This document shows, in pieces, positions 52,384 through 63,891 of a stretch of DNA of 64,000 bases. The DNA is from Pochonia chlamydosporia 170 (lineage: Eukaryota; Ascomycota; Sordariomycetes; Hypocreales; Clavicipitaceae): contig NC_035791.1 in the NCBI RefSeq assembly GCF_001653235.2, forward strand, positions 1,426,001 through 1,490,000. The letters run 5' to 3'. Every line of letters starts with the position of its first letter. Within the stretch, counting starts at the first letter, position 1. The notes under the pieces were generated by a model that was given only the letters and a program-made list of their open reading frames with translations, made no database searches and was not told the origin of the DNA. A program made the position numbers and the translations under genes.

Positions 52384-52740
52384 TGTTGTCAGGGAGTTCT
52401 TGAGCGAATGGATATCGAGGCTGTCATGATGCAGAGGTTCTGTTGTCGTGGTGTGAAAAAGTGGCAGAATGCACCTCTGGTCCAGGCGGTGACGAGAAAT
52501 TTTACGGTTGGTGACGACCGATAAGCCCAGGTGAGTTCGTCGGTGAGCCTATCGGGCCCCACCATACCGACGAAGTGGGTGGTCGGGGAAGCCACGGCAA
52601 AACCTCACCAAAACTTTCAATTGAGAGGCTGCAATTTTCACGAGGCTGATCTACAGGAACAAACACACCACCAACCCTGTCGCGACAACCGCCCTTTGTT
52701 TTCATTTGTACGCACGCGCAGCCTCTCACGTCTTCTCAAC
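52384..52740. other. Divergent promoter of TFIIIA and RPB6
   Basis: A 357-base spacer lies between two divergent starts of transcription-machinery genes, with no gene inside it. Confidence 0.6.
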
Positions 52741-53370
52741 ATGTCTGATTTTGGCGACGATGACGTCGGTGTTGGCGGGTAGGTCGAAAGAGCGACTAAT
52801 TATTACCAGTGTAAGCTAACCAGACGCATAGCGACGAGCCTATGCTCGAGGACGAGGAGGTCACCGAGTACTACGATCCCGAGGTTGGAGAAGACGAGGA
52901 TGCCGAGCAAGGAGAGAATGGCGACGACGCGGATAATGTCATTGTTTCTGGAGACCCCTCTGCGGCTGCCAATGCCCTCAAGAGCAGTGAGAAGTCGTTG
53001 AAGGACAAGAAGATTCCCGAGGCCGAACGGACGACTACCCCCTACATGACCAAGTATGAACGAGCGCGTATTTTGGGCACCCGCGCTCTGCAGATTAGGT
53101 ACGGAAACTTGTCATGACCGGTTGGGATGCGGAAGCTGACTTGGGATGGTAGCATGAATGCGCCCGTGTTGGTAGATCTTGAAGGCGAGACCGACCCGCT
53201 CCAGATTGCGATCAAGGAGCTTCGCGAGAAGAAGATTCCCTTGATTGTTAGGCGATATCTGCCTGATGGCTAGTGAGTGCCAACCTGAACTGTTTGTGCT
53301 CGTTGGACCGTGTGACTAACGTATGGGACATAGCTACGAGGACTGGACGTGCGAGGAACTGCTGCAATAA
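52741..53370 (+). CDS. rpb6: RNA polymerases I, II and III shared subunit RPB6 (RPABC2)
   Basis: The omega-like assembly subunit common to all three nuclear RNA polymerases. The 153 residues come from four exons: 52741-52778, 52832-53098, 53153-53272 and 53334-53370. The phases agree and the joins restore the conserved text. The acidic N-terminus ([20 protein letters not shown]) is followed by the RPB6 core: [59 protein letters not shown] and [12 protein letters not shown]. Length is close to yeast RPB6. Four exons in 630 bases make it the most intron-dense small gene here. Confidence 0.95.
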
Positions 53371-55502
53371 CTCAAACGTGCTGGACTGGTGAAATATGTC
53401 GGTGGTGGACACAAGGCACAATCGCCGCAGTCGGCATCAAGCTACTATTTTGCCAGACAGTCACTCCAGTATCCTGTGTAATCCGAGTCAAGAAGGAAGG
53501 ACTCTTGGTGGTCATTTATGATTCATGAGCGTGGCGTTATGAAATTTGGTCGAACAATAACAGTTTAGGCATTAGATAAAACCTAAAGAACGGTTGTTTT
53601 GGTTATTACACTGATTCGTGTGCTACGGGCCCCGGCCATGATGGACTGCGTGTAGGCATTCTGCGAGAAGTGTACGCCTGCTGTGCGAGCATCCAGCACC
53701 GCGAAGAGGTTGCGATGACGTGCCCAATGGATTCTGAGACAGAACACAGCTGGTCGTGACATTCGATGCTGCCTATTAGAAAGTTGACCGGATGTCGAGG
53801 CGGCAAATGTATGCGAAATACGATTTAGGTCGCCTGAATGCTGAACACGAGATTGCAAAGTGACTACGAGGATAGACTCGCGCAGATCTCCAAATGACCA
53901 TTTCGTCAACCTTCAGAAACTGTACCTTACGCCAGAGAAACCAGAGGGGCTGGTTGTATACGAATATTTACCGAACTGTACGGTGTCATGCCTACAGTAG
54001 CCGGAGGATAAGCATCAGGGATTGGTCAGCTCAGGAAGGCAAAGCTTACGGCCATTACATTCAGCTGCATGAATGGTGAACTAACAACTGTATTCACACC
54101 GTGAAATACGGTACACTTCAGCGATATCTGACTGTATCAGAGACCATTTTAGCAGTAGGTGGTCTACGGCTAAGACTAAGAACCAGCCATACGGCTGAGG
54201 CCAAACTATCCACCGGATACTCCGTACAGACATCTGCAAGAACACCAGTTCTTGCAAGGATCAAGGCAGCGTTAGCGATACGTGTGTAAGGAACGGCTAG
54301 TTCGCCAAACAAAGAGATCCCGCCCCGTCACTTGAAAATAGAAACACGCAAAAGCAAGGTTAATACAATGCCGCGTCAGACGCGAGGTTTCCAGCAGACA
54401 CCACGCATGGATCTTGTCATCGGGCAGATCAACCGACGCATGAAACTGAATCGGGCGATGCCTGATCTTGCTACATCAAAGCGCGAAATAACATTTCCAT
54501 ATAATGACAAAGGACGAAATGCAGTGACATCATGTTTTGTATCACGTCGGGCTCGAGCATCTCGGTTGTGACAAGCACATGCCATGGAGGTGGTTTGCTA
54601 AGACCAACGAGCACCGCCAAGACCAGTCTCAACTCCCGTACGCAATGAGCAATGTGCCGAAAAGTAAAACCCAAAAGACAGGACGACAAATCGGAGTCAG
54701 CAACACGCAGGGTAAGTTCGTATTAAACATTGATCGACGCTCGCAGATTGGATACGGCTTGGCGCAGGCTTATTTTGAGTGGATGGTGAAGAGCTCGGCC
54801 GCTGTGGCGGAGACATGACGTCGGTGCTTGAGTGATTGAGGGCGTGAAGGGGCTGTTTTCGGCTCGTCCAGGGCGGCACTCGGATCAAATGACAGCTGGA
54901 AGCTCCAGGGTCTAGGGTCAACTGGTGCAATTGTGCTGTGGGTGACCTCATAGCGGTAACATTGGAGGTGGGGCAGTCTTTCAGCAATACATCCGCTGTT
55001 TGGCTCGGGCTCTGGCACAGTGCAGGCAAACAGAGCTTGAGCTGTTCCATTATTAGCAGCCGTTGAATCATGCGCTCCATCAAGTTCCATTGGAATTGTA
55101 ATTTGCTCACTTTTTTCTGGGACAATGCCAGGAAATCGTCCCTCTACTTCCGTGGAACAAAATGCCGCCCTTGTCCTATAAGAGGCTGGGCTCGCATCTC
55201 TTTTAACCACTGATATTAAATAGTGGCTGCATTGACTCCCTTGCGCTGCACCTGCACCCTGCCACGTTGCCCTGCCTGCACGCGCTAGCACCAGCCCGCC
55301 TGCATCCTGATACACCTGAGATTACGATTGGCAAGTCAAAATCAAGGGCTTTCGGTTGCTCCTGCCGTCCCTCAGCATCAACTACCGGCCATCCGATTTC
55401 TCGAAACATAAAGACCTAGGGCTGCTTTGAGGTTCGCCCATCAAAGCAAATTACGTCGACCACGCACCGCCCTACCTGCACACGACAATTAAACACGCCA
55501 AC
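53371..55502. other. Large intergenic region, 2.1 kb
   Basis: No gene is supported. Candidate frames at 53583-53909 (minus), 54332-54571 (plus) and 54770-55315 (minus, 181 codons) overlap others and have no recognisable motif. A TACTCCGTA motif lies at 54218. The last 120 bases are the leader of the secreted-protein gene at 55503. Confidence 0.4.
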
Positions 55503-55996
55503 ATGAAGTTTTCTACCGTCGCTGCCGTTGTGTCATCGGCCGTTGCCGTTTTCGCCTCTCCCATTGAGAAGCGGGCTGTTGGAGGTGTAAGTTGCTGCCC
55601 TTGCGCTGCCAAAGTTCTTTACCCCCGCCACTGTCCCTCCCAATGATGGAAAATGGCTACGTCCCGCGCCGCTGCTACATGAACATTAACACTGCTTAGG
55701 TTCTCCTTTGCACCGGTGCCAACTCCACTGGGACCTGCAAATACCAGACATACGAGCTGAACAAGTGCCAGCAACTCGAGAAGCCCTTCTACCAAAACAC
55801 CAACACCTTTGCCGTCGATGGAGAGGACTTTACCTGCTCACCAAAGCTCATTGACTGTGGTGGCATCTGCACGAGTCCGACTGGCTGTACCTTTGGAGCC
55901 GTCGATTTCAACTACGAACACAAGTACAACCTAAGTGCCATATCTTGGGACAAGTACATTACGAGTTTTGAGTGCAACAAAAAGATTAAAAACTAG
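55503..55996 (+). CDS. Small secreted protein with eight cysteines
   Basis: A 126-residue predicted secreted protein. Exons are 55503-55586 and 55700-55996 (GTAAGT..CTTAG, phase 0). The signal peptide MKFSTVAAVVSSAVAVFA is followed by SPIEKR, a Kex2-type site, so the mature protein probably starts at AVGG. The mature part has eight cysteines (CTG, CKY, CQQ, CSP, CGG, CTS, CTF, CNK), enough for four disulfides, and two N-glycosylation sequons (NST, NLS). The form YELNKCQQLEKPFYQNTNTF recalls a common ascomycete small-secreted-protein type of unknown function. An effector or cell-surface role is possible but unproven. The ATG has strong leader context and no upstream in-frame ATG. Confidence 0.85.
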
Positions 55997-56534
55997 GGGT
56001 CCCCAGTGGCTGGTTTTCAATCTTTCCTGATTTAGTTTCTGCACATAACTTTTAATTCTTTTTGAGATTGGCCAGTGACAGCAGCACACCACACCACACA
56101 CAAATCATGTTTGGCGGGGAAAGCTCGGCATTGATGGCAGTCTGGGGAGGACGATGTCTGTAAGCTGGACACACAGACGACAAGAGAACAGATGTAATGA
56201 TACGATACCTCGGCCTGCAAAACGGGCTTTACATAGCTTTATGAACATAGACGGGTTTATTTTACTCAATTGACGACTGTGCATCTTCTTCCAGAGCATG
56301 TGGTGACTATCGTGGATATGACGACATGGACATTTTTCGGAGAGATGATCTGGGGAAGCAGCGAAATCGGTGGGGTCAAGCTTCAAACCCCTCCAAGCTC
56401 GATCAAGCTACACCCAAGCTACTCACTTACAACCCCAGACATATAAAACTCGACCTCATCTACATCCAAACCATCCCATTCCCAGCCCATACAAACCCAA
56501 CCAAATCAAAAACCCCGAGATAACATCCCCCAAA
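55997..56534. other. Intergenic region before S-formylglutathione hydrolase
   Basis: No gene is seen. The last 150 bases are a C/A-rich leader; the frame of the downstream gene is open to 56370 but reads leader-like sequence. Confidence 0.5.
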
Positions 56535-57493
56535 ATGGCATTCACAACAAACTCCACCATCAACTCCTTCAACGGCCGCATCCTCAAACTCACCCACCAA
56601 TCCTCCACCACCTCCACCCCTATGAACCTCAACCTCTTCCTCCCCAACACAGCATCACAATCCAACCCCGCCCCCCTCCTAATCTACCTCTCCGGCCTGA
56701 CCTGCACGCCCGACAACGTCACCGAGAAGGGCTTCCTCCACGCCCACGCCTCGCCCCTCAACCTCGCCCTCCTCTACCCGGACACCTCCCCCCGCGGGAC
56801 CGACCTCCCCGGCGAACACGACGCCTACGACTTTGGCAGCGCCGCCTCCTTCTACATCGACGCCACCAAGACGCCCTGGTCCAAGAACTACAAGATGGAG
56901 ACGTATCTGACGAAGGAGCTCCCGCAGCTACTGTTCGACAACTTCAAGGAGTTGGATGGGGGGAAGGTGTCCATCACGGGGCACTCCATGGGCGGACATG
57001 GTGCCCTGACGCTGTTTCTGAAGAATCCCGGCGTGTATAAGAGCGTGAGTGCGTTTGCGCCGATTTGCAATCCCAGTCAGTGTCCGTGGGGGGAGAAGGC
57101 GTTCACGGGGTATTTGGAGGATAAGGCGGAGTGGGCGAAGCACGATGCTACTGAGTTGTTGAAGGGGTGGAAGGGGGATTTGAATTGTTTGATTGATGTG
57201 GTGAGTTCTTTGTGTACCTCTTTAAAGGTTTGGTCTTGACTCATTGTTTAGGGAACTGGTGATAATTTCTACAAGGGGGGTCAGCTTTTGCCAGAGAATT
57301 TTGTAAAGGCGGCGGCTGAGAAGGGTATTAATGGGGTGAATGTGCGGTATCAGGATGTAAGTGTTCCTTGGGTCTTGGTTCAGTGTTGAGTGATGTGCTA
57401 ATTGTTTAGGGGTATGATCATTCGTACTTTTTTATTTCGACTTTTGGGGAGGACCATGTGAAGCATGCTGCTAAGGCGCTGGGATTGCTGTAG
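56535..57493 (+). CDS. S-formylglutathione hydrolase
   Basis: It hydrolyses S-formylglutathione to glutathione and formate in formaldehyde detoxification (cytosol). The 284 residues come from exons 56535-57200, 57252-57356 and 57410-57493, both introns phase 0. This is an esterase-D-type alpha/beta hydrolase with LSGLTCTPDNVTEKGF (oxyanion region), the nucleophile elbow GHSMGGHGAL, the acidic residue in DVGTGDNFY, and the catalytic His in QDGYDHSYFFI. The length equals the family norm of about 285. ATG 56535 was chosen because family homology begins shortly after and the preceding codons read as leader. Confidence 0.94.
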
Positions 57494-58001
57494 GAATTGA
57501 CTTGGAGGAGGTAGTGAGATTACTATTTTATCAATGTTGAATACGGTGTCATACAGGTATCATACAGCTTCAGATGTGACCACTATTACTCAACTATAAC
57601 GCATAAAAGAATTCAAAATCTACCCCAGCTACTCCGATATATCGAACCGTCTACTCCAGTCTTCCCTGACCTGCAGCTCAAGCCCAGCATTGAAACGTAG
57701 CATCAGCATTCAGCCGAAATAACAACAATATCACAAACCACAAACCGCAGTCAACCGCAAAGCATCCCCAATACAGCATCCCGCCCAACATATACGACCA
57801 TACCGACCGCTACACAAACCCATACCCAGCATATCGATTCGCCAACAACCCATTCAGCCGATATGCGTTACATCATCTATCACAATATTAGCAAGTAAGT
57901 TCTGCACGCCAAGGCAAGCCAACCGAAATACGAAACCCTAAATCCAGGCATAAATACCGAGACAAACTTCACAAGAAATGTAAAAATGTCAAACAGCCAA
58001 A
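57494..58001. other. Intergenic region
   Basis: A 508-base C/A-rich spacer with repeated CAACAA/CATACC-like runs and no gene. It serves as the leader of the small secreted-protein gene at 58002. Confidence 0.5.
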
Positions 58002-58263
58002 ATGAAGTTCCTTGTGCTTTTCCTCGCGACGATTGCGGCCGCTGATCTGTGTCCCCAGGAGGGATATCGAGTCGTTACGTGCTGCAGGAAAATTGGCATC
58101 GATTACGTCTGCTACAGTATGTTCTTCATTGATACCTTGCAAGGTTGATGGGTGCTAATTTGCAGAAACCCCTGATGGACGGAAATGTCCATTTCCTGGA
58201 TCTCGGTGCTGTCCCTATGATGGAGCACCGCAATATGTGTGCGAGGAGCCGGTTTCCAAGTGA
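58002..58263 (+). CDS. Tiny secreted protein with hydrophobin-order cysteines
   Basis: A 70-residue predicted secreted protein, assembled from exons 58002-58116 and 58166-58263 (GTATGT..TGCAG, phase 1). A signal peptide (MKFLVLFLATIAAA) is followed by a mature part of about 56 residues with eight cysteines: C-x9-CC-x8-C-x8-C-x6-CC-x9-C. This is the order and near the spacing of class II hydrophobins (C, CC, C, C, CC, C), but the two inner loops are shorter and the sequence is more polar (RKIGIDYV, YKTPDGRK, PYDGAPQYV). It may be a minimal hydrophobin relative or an unrelated four-disulfide effector-like protein. Intron position and phase, signal peptide and cysteine order agree, so the gene is likely real despite its size. 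Confidence 0.78.
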
Positions 58264-58554
58264 TACATATACGTCACTGTTGATGAGGGGAAAAGATGGC
58301 TCGGCCATGATATACTTCAATTAGATGCTTACAGAATCCATCCCATGCAACACCTACCATACTGGTGCCTTCATCTACCCCTTATGTCCATCAGTCATAA
58401 CCCATACACGACAGCTATTACTTACTCCATTGCAAAATGTAAAATCGAACCGGGACTAAAACGCCGTCCATGGTGGTGATATGCAGCTGTGAATTCAAAT
58501 GCACCCATGCAATGCCACCCAAATACACAAATCCCACCTAATCCATACATGTGC

Positions 58555-61161
58555 CTAGCTGATTCTCCGCTCAATGCTGGGACTGAGCCCTTCCTTCTCT
58601 AGTTTTGCGCGCATCTCCACGTCCACTTCTCTGCGGATACGCTCGTACGCCAATTTCTCAAAGCGACTGAGGCCCTTCCACCAGTGCTGTCCTGCTTCGT
58701 GTTCCGCAACACGACTAAGCAATTCGCTCGTCTTGAGACGTACCTCGCGATCTTGGTGGAATAGTCCGAGGGCGAGGTAGAATAGGCCGGCGTGCGACTC
58801 GGGCGCCACATTTAGCAGGAGACATATCTCGTCGTATGAGTGGATGTATTTGGAGAGGGTAAGATAAATGTCCTTGCTTTGAGTAGGCGACAGCCGTTGC
58901 ATCCGTAAGCGGTCGTGCATGTGTGCCAAGTCTAGTCCCTTTAGAGGTCGAACCGTGTATACTTGCGCGAGGTCCTGTACCTGAGTGTTAGTGGTAGTTC
59001 ATTGATGGCGGCTAGATGAAGGCGTACCTGAATGTAGCTGTAGTAGCTTCGCGTGTTTCGCCAGCCCTCGATTCGAGTCACATTTCCGGCGAGTTCCTTA
59101 TTTTTCGCCGCGTCATCTGACCAGACATAGCCGTGGCCGCTGGCGCCGGGAAGTGTCATCCCTTGGTCCTCGCTACCAATGTACAATGCACTTGCTCCGT
59201 ACACGCTTTCCTCAAACTGGGCTGCAATGCGTGTAAATTTATTGACCCAATCCCTCCATTTGGCTCGAATCACTCTCTCGCCATGACGTATGGCGATACT
59301 CTTCAAAATATCGGCCATGAATGCTCCATCGCCCGTGAGATCCTGGCTGTTGTTCGTGTTGCCACTGGCAATAGTCGCCAATGTTGGATTCTGCTGCTGA
59401 AAGTATAGCAAACCCTCAGTGACGGCAGCCGGTTCGATCTTGCTGCTAATCTTGATACGACCGCTTGGCAGGTCGCAGAGTATGTCCCACCACTCAGGGT
59501 GCATTTCGAAAGTTGGATTGGTGACACCAGCAATAAATCCGGGGACATTCAATAGATCGTCGATTTTGGTCAGGTCGGTATAGGGAAATGCATGCCGAGT
59601 GAACCCTCGCAATAACCCGCCAGACGCAAGTGCACAGGCAGCCAGTACAGCTTCTGCAACTTCGCCTGATGGCATGTTGTGGCCCAAGAAAATGATTCGC
59701 TTTTGTGTTAATAGCCCGTTGACCAAGACAATGATGGGATGCGTGCCTGAGCCGTTCGTGGTCAAGTGAGGATGAAGTGCAAACGGCTGTGGTGACTTTG
59801 CGTGCGTCTCGGAAAAGTTCTGGATGAGCTTGATCAAGGAGAAGTCGCCAACGGTCTCGGGCATAACGGCTGTGGGGACCTTGATGGGAATAGGAATTCC
59901 TTTGTACATGACTTTGCTCTCAAACTCATGCGTGTCTCTAGGCACAGAGTATAGCGCCTGGCTTCCACCCTCGACGTGAGCTTTCGTACCGGCTCGAGAT
60001 ATGCCCTGTGGTTTAGCAGGACTCCTTGAATCATCAACCTGTCCGTCTGCCAACCCGTCTGCCCTGTCTTCGACCAATCTTATCTGTATCATCTGCTCAA
60101 ACTTTTCCACAAACAGGTCTCGGTTTTCACTAGCTAACAAGAGATGTCTCTCGAGGATGCTGAGCCGCGGCATAAGCGACAGGTCCATGGCGTTGACGGC
60201 GTCGTAAAGCATAGAAAGGGTTTCAGGGACCGGTGACTTGAAATATTCCTCCAGCGCAAGTAAGAGCAGGGGCTAAACAGGCAAACACTCCATTAGTTAG
60301 ATGTATCTTTGGAAGATGGACAGATCAGCTCACCTTGTAAATGTGTAAAAATGGATGCCGCGTGCAAATAGCCATGGCCTTGACAATCGCACCACGCTTC
60401 ACAGACTTGTCATGTTTGGTATTCACGAGGTTCAAGACATAAATCAATGGCGGCCCTTCTCCGCCTTCAGGCTCGCTATCAGTCGACTCGTCATCCAAAT
60501 CATCGTCTTCATCATCCTCTATATCTTCATCGTCGTCATCGTCAAATACATCCCCGTCGTCAGCTTCCGTGACAACTCCCGCGGCTCTGTTTCTCCGCCT
60601 TCTGCGTAATTGTCGCCTACGCTCCTTTGCCTGCCTCTCAGCATCCTCTTCTTCCTGACTGGTGTCTTTGTGCAAGAAGAATATGGTCCAGTCTTGATTT
60701 CGAGCATGTGCTTGATCGGGAAGCATAAGTTCTGCCAGCATGTTCTCGTCTCCGGTGATGGCGACTGGATACTGGTGTTCCATTACTGGACCCCGGTCAA
60801 TGTCGAACGAAGCCACCAGGATATATTCGACATGATTATCGGCTGACCCTCGGGGGTACTGCGATTTGAGCTTTCTCGATGATCGGGCGTCCGCTCCTAA
60901 TCTTCGTGGAGCTGACAAGCTCGAGTGCTGAGATGATGGGGCCAGCGATGGCGTTTTGGACTTGGAACTCGGGTCCGAGGTGTGGTCGGTGTCGGTCACG
61001 GGCAGCTGGGGCGACCGCGCCTGACGAGAGGTTTGTGACATTTGTGAGGGGGATCGTGACGATGGAAATGATGCGAGAGATGCTCGTTGGTTGGATAAGG
61101 AACCATTCGACTGGTTGTTCATTCCGTTTTGCCGGTTCACATACGGTAGAGCGGTGGCCAT
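58555..61161 (-). CDS. afi1: AFI1-like DENN/SPA polarity protein
   Basis: A relative of yeast Afi1, which binds the GTPase Arf3 and helps maintain polarised growth at the plasma membrane. The 832 residues come from exons 61161-60334, 60272-59028 and 58980-58555 (all phase 0). A Ser/Gln/Pro-rich N-terminus is followed by the Afi1 docking domain with [40 protein letters not shown] and FFLH. A strongly acidic insert follows (about 205-245), then the DENN/SPA part: [40 protein letters not shown] and GVTNPTFE. A helical C-terminus follows. Length is close to yeast Afi1. ATG 61161 (MATALPYV) was chosen over one three codons upstream. Confidence 0.9.
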
Positions 61162-62915
61162 GATGAGCACATTAACGCCTTATGCAAGCAGACCCGATGG
61201 CAGCTGATAATGGCCGTTAGGGCCGTCGACCAGAGCTTCCAACGGGGTTTCCTCTGGTCAATGGAGGTTGGTAGGCGGAGAGATGTCGGCCACAAATCGG
61301 ATTCCACCTCCCCCTTGTCGGTAGTCGTTTAGATGATCTAGAAGACCTGCCGTGTTTCTTGGGGGTTTCTCCTCTCCGTTCTGCTCTCTCGGGTCGGTGG
61401 CTATCCGATCAAACGGTTTCCCCCGCCTAAATCAATAGGGGCGTCCAAGGAAACCAGGGAGAAGGATTGGATTGGACAATTGGGTAGCTGTTTAGTCAAT
61501 GGGTAGTTGGTTCCTGTTTCAAGAGCCAGCATCCGGGGCCGTGGCAGCGTCAATGTTCGATGGACGAAGAACTCGATGTCCAGGTTGAGCCCGCAACGCC
61601 GTCAAGGCATGCGGTGTCTGCCCGCAGAAGCACCGCCGTTGAGGGAAACTAGGCGATCTTCAAGATGCGACAGTTTGTATCAAAGTCAGGGCAATGAACA
61701 GAGGAGAAGCTGACCGAGATTTGTCTGGCGAGGGGTAGCACCGAGACATGATCCGCCGTCGATTGCGACAAGCACCAGACTCCTGAATCTGGACCAGGGG
61801 TCGCAACCGCAAGTAGCAAGGGTAGCGGTCGGCGGAGTTTTAGTTGGTGGGCTTGGATCAATGGCTTGGATCCATGCAAAGGGACATGGAAGGATGGGAA
61901 AGCAAACGTGTGGATGGATCAAATGGCAGATGGCTGACTTTGGCGTGGCCGTGGCCGGATTCCTGGTCAGGGCTCGTCCGATGAATGGCTGTGGGCAATC
62001 AATTACTCGAGAGTCGGAGGTCAATATTTTTTTTATTGGCTCCATGACGGCGGTTGTACATGGAAGCAACATGTCATCCCAAGTTCTCAATGCAAGCCTC
62101 GGCAAGTTCCAATGCCAATTGGCAGGCAATCACCCCGAATTGTCTGGTCCTGAGAGCACGAACTGTATGCTTTGTCTGTCCTGCGTAATCTGTGACCGCT
62201 CTTTTGCGGAGCGTTCTTTGTATGTATCATCTGGACGCCATACATATATGCATGCACGCCAAAGAACCACACCAAATCTGGAGCATCAGTTTGAGCAAAC
62301 TGCGATTTCAGTGTCCAGTCAGCTCAAGGGTTCAATATTGGGGGCTTCAGGGCCTGCTCCCCTGTAAATAGGGGGGAAACACGCACCGTTATTGGCTGTA
62401 TGGCTCAGCATCGTCTTGCCAGGGGCCGTTCGATAGCCAGCCGTAGCCAAGTAACAGCGACCCCACCTTCAAGTGCTCTCTTGCCGCCGTCGGCCCCAGG
62501 CACAGAAACGCATGTGGCTAGTGTGTGGTGAGCCTCGCACCAGCCCGGCGGGATGTTGGCGCCACAGGTCGTGTGACAGCCACAGATACCCCCCCGCTTC
62601 GGCTGCAAGGCTGTCGTTGTCATGGAGGTATTGTTTACTTTGGCTGCAGACCTCGTCGAATCATGTCCTCTCGCTTGACTCTGCGCAGGTACCTTGATTT
62701 CCAAAACTTCTCGCCAATCGCATAGCAAATTCGTAAATAGTCAAGAAATCGAAGAACAAAGTGTTTCGACAACGGCGTTTCTCTCTCTCACTTTTCGCAC
62801 GTTTGATCCTCTCCAGCTTGCATTACCCTTCCTACCGTCTCAGGAACTCCACCTGGATCAGCACGTTCCTTGGCCAACCATCAGATAGTCCCCGGACGAA
62901 ACCGCCACGGTCAGA
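61162..62915. other. Divergent intergenic region, 1.75 kb
   Basis: This is the shared upstream region of AFI1 (minus) and the myosin light chain gene (plus). A 168-codon plus-strand frame at 61861-62367 was rejected for lack of motifs. The last 200 bases are a leader with C/T-rich tracts. Confidence 0.45.
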
Positions 62916-63891
62916 ATGGTAAGAGCTACGCTACGGGGCTGACAAGTCTTGAAGAATACCCCTTCTGACACTGTTCTCTTCAATTCACAGTCTGTTTCAA
63001 CATCGTATAAACGATCTCCCCTGGGATACGGCTCGCCTCCATCTCGCAACTCGCCGTTTCGACGACCCGAATCTCCAGCTTCACCATCACCATTGCGATA
63101 TACGACACCCAGTAGCTCTCCTACCAAGTCCGGTCCACCAGCTGGAACATCGCGATTTACCCAACCAACTACTCCCCCCACTCCCAAGAGCAGTTGGACA
63201 CCACAGGGACAATCTTCAGACACAATGGCAGCATCAGCACAAAGATTATCACAACTGACGGCAGCGGCCTCACAACCTTTAGGAAGCGGAAACGCGCTCT
63301 CACAACTTCAGCCGGCTCAGGTCAGGACACTAAGGGACGGATTCCAGATTTTGGATCGAGACTGTGATGGCGTCGTCAATCGCGAAGATGTGGCTGATAT
63401 GCTGGGACAATTGGGTATGTCAACAACAACGCTCCCAGATCAAGTTCTCACGAAATGCTAAATCTGTCGATGCAGGTCTTCCAAACGGCGCGTCAGATGT
63501 CTCACAATTTTTCCCTCCTTCAAAACCTCAAACCATTGCGTTGGCAGCATTCTTGAATTCTCTGGCAGAAACGCTCTGTCAGCTGTCGCCTAGCGCTGAA
63601 CTGATTTCGGCATTTTCTGCTTTCGACGACGATGACAGTGGCCAGGTGGATTGGGCTGAGCTCAGGGACGCGCTGCTGAACACGGCACCAGAACCTGGTG
63701 AACGACCTCTGACTGCGGCAGAGGTTGACCGTATTGTCAACGGCTTCACCGGTAGACGAGCGTTCAATCGTAACATCAATGCACAGCTGGGCGCTAAGAA
63801 GGGAGAGGTGTTCAAGTATAACGAGTTTGTCCATTCAATCATGGGTTCTAACGCGGGGCCTGAAGGATCGTCGCACGAAATCGCAGAATGA
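62916..63891 (+). CDS. Myosin regulatory light chain (EF-hand)
   Basis: The regulatory light chain of type II myosin, expected at the contractile ring. The 280 residues come from exons 62916-62918 (the ATG alone), 62991-63414 and 63476-63891 (GTAAGA..CACAG phase 0; GTATGT..TGCAG phase 1). A basic Ser/Pro/Thr-rich head of about 115 residues includes SYKRSPLGYGSPPSR, a likely phosphorylation region. It is followed by EF-hand 1 (LDRDCDGVVNREDV) and, after splicing, MLGQLGLPNGASDVSQFFPP. A second EF-hand follows (FDDDDSGQVDWAEL), then the fungal-type TAPEPGERPLTAAEVDRIVN and GEVFKYNEFVHSIMG. The single-codon first exon is accepted because exon 2 has no usable ATG before the conserved head. Confidence 0.88.

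Noticed and set aside
54770..55315. 181-codon minus-strand frame
   Set aside because: Composition is passable, but no motif, signal or introns support it. I could not exclude it; transcript data would decide.
61861..62367. 168-codon plus-strand frame
   Set aside because: No recognisable domain; lies in the AFI1/myosin light chain promoter region.
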